This document shows positions 62,101 to 64,000 of a stretch of 64,000 nucleotides of DNA, one piece after another. The DNA lies in contig CM060188.1 of the NCBI GenBank assembly GCA_030549335.1, forward strand, positions 5,952,001-6,016,000. Reading direction: 5' to 3'. Positions within the stretch are counted from its first letter, which is position 1; each line of letters begins with the position of its first letter. Both the position numbers and the translations under genes were made by a program. The notes under the pieces are model-generated. The model did no database searches, was not told where the DNA came from, and saw only the letters and a program-made list of their open reading frames with translations. Source of the stretch: Pontederia crassipes (Eukaryota; Streptophyta; Magnoliopsida; Commelinales; Pontederiaceae).

Positions 62101-64000
62101 CCCTGACGCCGTGACATTGAGGTCGCCCCCGATCAGAATCGATGTCCAACGTGACATTGAGGTCGCCCCCGATCAGCCACCGGGCATCAGGGAGGTGGAG
62201 GCGGGCGGCCGAAAGCTCCTCCCACATGCACGGCCTGAGAGAGACTGAGCAGGTCCTGTAGATGCAAGATAGAAGGTAGGAGGATCCGTCCATGCAACGC
62301 CTCAGGTGGGCCGACAATGAGAAGCGAGCCACCCACGAGTCGACTAGGGTGTATTGATCGGCTTGCCAACCGATAATACAACCCCCAGACCGTCCCACAG
62401 AACTTAGAAAAATATGCTGAGAGCGGCTTGAGCCGCCGATCTGCTCCCACACCCTTGAAGTACACTCCATAAGTTTGATTTCTTGTAGAAAAACCACATC
62501 AGCCCCCCACTCCTTCAGGTAGCGACCAAGGATTCGGCGCCGCCTTTCCTCACCGAGGCCGCAAACGTTCCATGTGAGCACCTTCATAAGGAAACTGTCG
62601 TCGTCCCCCGTGTGGGTGATCCCCTACCCACAGCTGATCGCCGCCTGAAGGCACCCCTTGCGAGCACCAAGAAACTTTGAGGGGGGCGAAGGACTCCTAG
62701 CGGCCGCCTGGGAGGTTCAGGTCGCATCCGCGGATGCCGATTGACAAACCGAAAACCGGCTGCCGCAGCCACCTCCTGAACGTCAGCTTCGGGTCGTCCA
62801 AGGAGCACGCCAGGCTCGCTGTCAGCCCGGTCCGCCGCTTGATTGGTCGGGTTCCATGTCGAAGGCCCCTGTGGCGTGGAAGTCACCTGTGGCGGTATAT
62901 TGGCCAAGGACGCGGCGGCCCGACGGGGACGATGACGCCTATCCTATAAACCCTCGGAGGGGTGCTCCACGCGGCCGCCTGTCCATCGCCTGGAGACTCC
63001 TGCCTCTGCTGGTAGGTCACTGGCTGCTGGTGATAGTTGGTGCTGTCATGGGAGCTGGGCAGGAGGTCAGTGGGGGTGATGGGGTTGAGGGAGGAGTAAT
63101 GTCTTGTTGGATAGGCAGAACAGAATGGTCACCGGAGGAGGATGCCACTGATTTGGCCGAGGGCGAGGCGGTTGGCTGGCAGTTGGGGTGAGGCGCTGAT
63201 GGCGAAGCAGAAGCGCGACCCAGAGGATGCCCGGACCGGGTTCCAAAGGGAGGTCGGGTGTGGTTCAAAGGGATGGGGCCGGATTGGGTACGTTGGTGGG
63301 AACGGGTGAGGTTTGTTTTGGGATCTCAATGAAGGTGGCGATGAGTGGGTGATTAAGCTGACGAGGCGCGTTGGTCGGGCTGTGGAGAGGGCATTTGGCT
63401 GGTCGAGTTAGAGGCGCAGGTAGAAGTGGTGTGGTGAGGTGGCAGAGGGGGAGGTTGGGTTCTGTTTAGGTTAGGGGGTAAGTGGTGTGGGTTGGCCGCA
63501 ACAGCTGTCCTGGTGGTGGCGTAGGGAGTTTGAAATAAAGTTTCACCATACAGTTGATCACGAGTGTCCCTCACGTGCTGCTTGGCGGGCGGAGCGCGAA
63601 AACATCTCCAGATGATGCCGTCGGGTGGCCGGCGACCACGTCGGCCCACGAAACTCTGGATCCAGCATGCCGGAGGTGGAGAAGAAAGTGATCCTCACTG
63701 ACCTTCAGGACGATCGATGAAGGGAGCCGCTCACCAGTCCGTCGGGCGATCTCGACAGAGGCGGCAGATAAATCCGGCAACCCCATCGTCGATAAGGAGA
63801 GAGCCAGCGGGTCACCAAAGGTTTTGCCGATGGTCATGACGAAATCTGGCTGCAGGAGGTGAAGTGGAAGGCCCAGGATGTCAATCACAGTTTTCGCCGG
63901 CCCCGATACAGGTGTAGCGCCATCATCCTCCCACCAGGGGCGCCACCGCACCGAAACGTCCGGTGCGATGTAGGACGGCGAGGCCAGAAGGGCCTCCCAC
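59183..64000 (-). mobile_element. Large L1 LINE running off the right edge
   Basis: Longest copy of the main family, with its poly(A) tail as a T-run at 59183. It carries the RT zinc finger (AWLLRHERILTRVYRARW, about 59247-59723), RT (LVQSAFIHGRSITDN and VDFSKAYDSLSW, about 60396-61009), an APE endonuclease (MKVLTWNVCGLG and VVFLQEIKL, 61976-62587) and an ORF1 gag-like part (63571 to the edge). ORF2 is broken by several frameshifts. Small tandem duplications are visible at 60530-60590 (GCCGGCCGGCAAAACCACTG) and 62105-62180 (CGTGACATTGAGGTCGCC). No RNase H follows the zinc finger, unlike the LINE at 20.6-25.1 kb. Confidence 0.9.

Noticed and set aside
59089-64000. Missing N-terminal MOS14 exons
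   Set aside because: I looked on the minus strand for the Ran-binding N-terminus and saw only LINE sequence; the exons must lie beyond the right edge.
1-64000. tRNA, rRNA, CRISPR or gene-cluster systems
   Set aside because: Only SINE-type tRNA-like pieces are present; no cloverleaf tRNA, rRNA, regular spacer array or co-directional gene cluster was seen.

Overview
This is nuclear DNA from a flowering plant. It has two recognisable host genes with plant-type introns, plant L1 LINEs with an RT-associated zinc finger, plant LTR elements primed by initiator tRNA-Met, and long AT-rich spacers. I cannot name the species. A monocot or early-branching angiosperm is a guess only. I see no rRNA, tRNA, CRISPR array or bacterial-type operon.

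Left part (1-28 kb): a short plus-strand gene for an ALOG/LSH nuclear protein (CDS 3212-3850) has a CT-rich leader and a probable 5'UTR intron. Some 24 kb of gene-poor DNA follows, made of AT-rich spacer, SINEs, MITEs, decayed Copia pieces and one nearly complete L1 LINE (about 20.64-25.13 kb) that keeps endonuclease, reverse transcriptase, zinc-finger and RNase H regions.

Right part (28.2-64 kb): one minus-strand host gene fills the region. It is the orthologue of Arabidopsis MOS14, the transportin-SR (TNPO3-type) importin-beta that carries SR splicing factors into the nucleus. I traced 24 exons from 59088 down to the stop codon at 28206. They join in one continuous frame of 862 codons plus stop, and only roughly 90 N-terminal residues lie off the right edge. 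The coding part is 2.6 kb but is spread over more than 31 kb, because its introns hold at least ten pieces of one LINE family in both orientations, four copies of an Angio-domain-type SINE, three SMART miniature LTR elements, one young Ty3/gypsy element and one gypsy fossil, two hAT-like elements with target-site duplications, a MULE-like element carrying GC-rich cargo, and several foldback structures.

The nesting can be read layer by layer. At 40.37-42.98 kb a minus-strand LINE is split by a plus-strand LINE, which is itself split by a tandem array of ~94-bp units carrying a tRNA-Met primer-site motif. At 31-34.5 kb and 55-57.1 kb LINE fragments are split by hAT-like elements, and at 29.7-30.4 kb a LINE tail is split by a SMART.

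The most useful new item is probably a small tRNA-like SINE family with three copies (8.45, 15.95 and 16.55 kb), each flanked by its own perfect target-site duplication. I found no multi-gene system.
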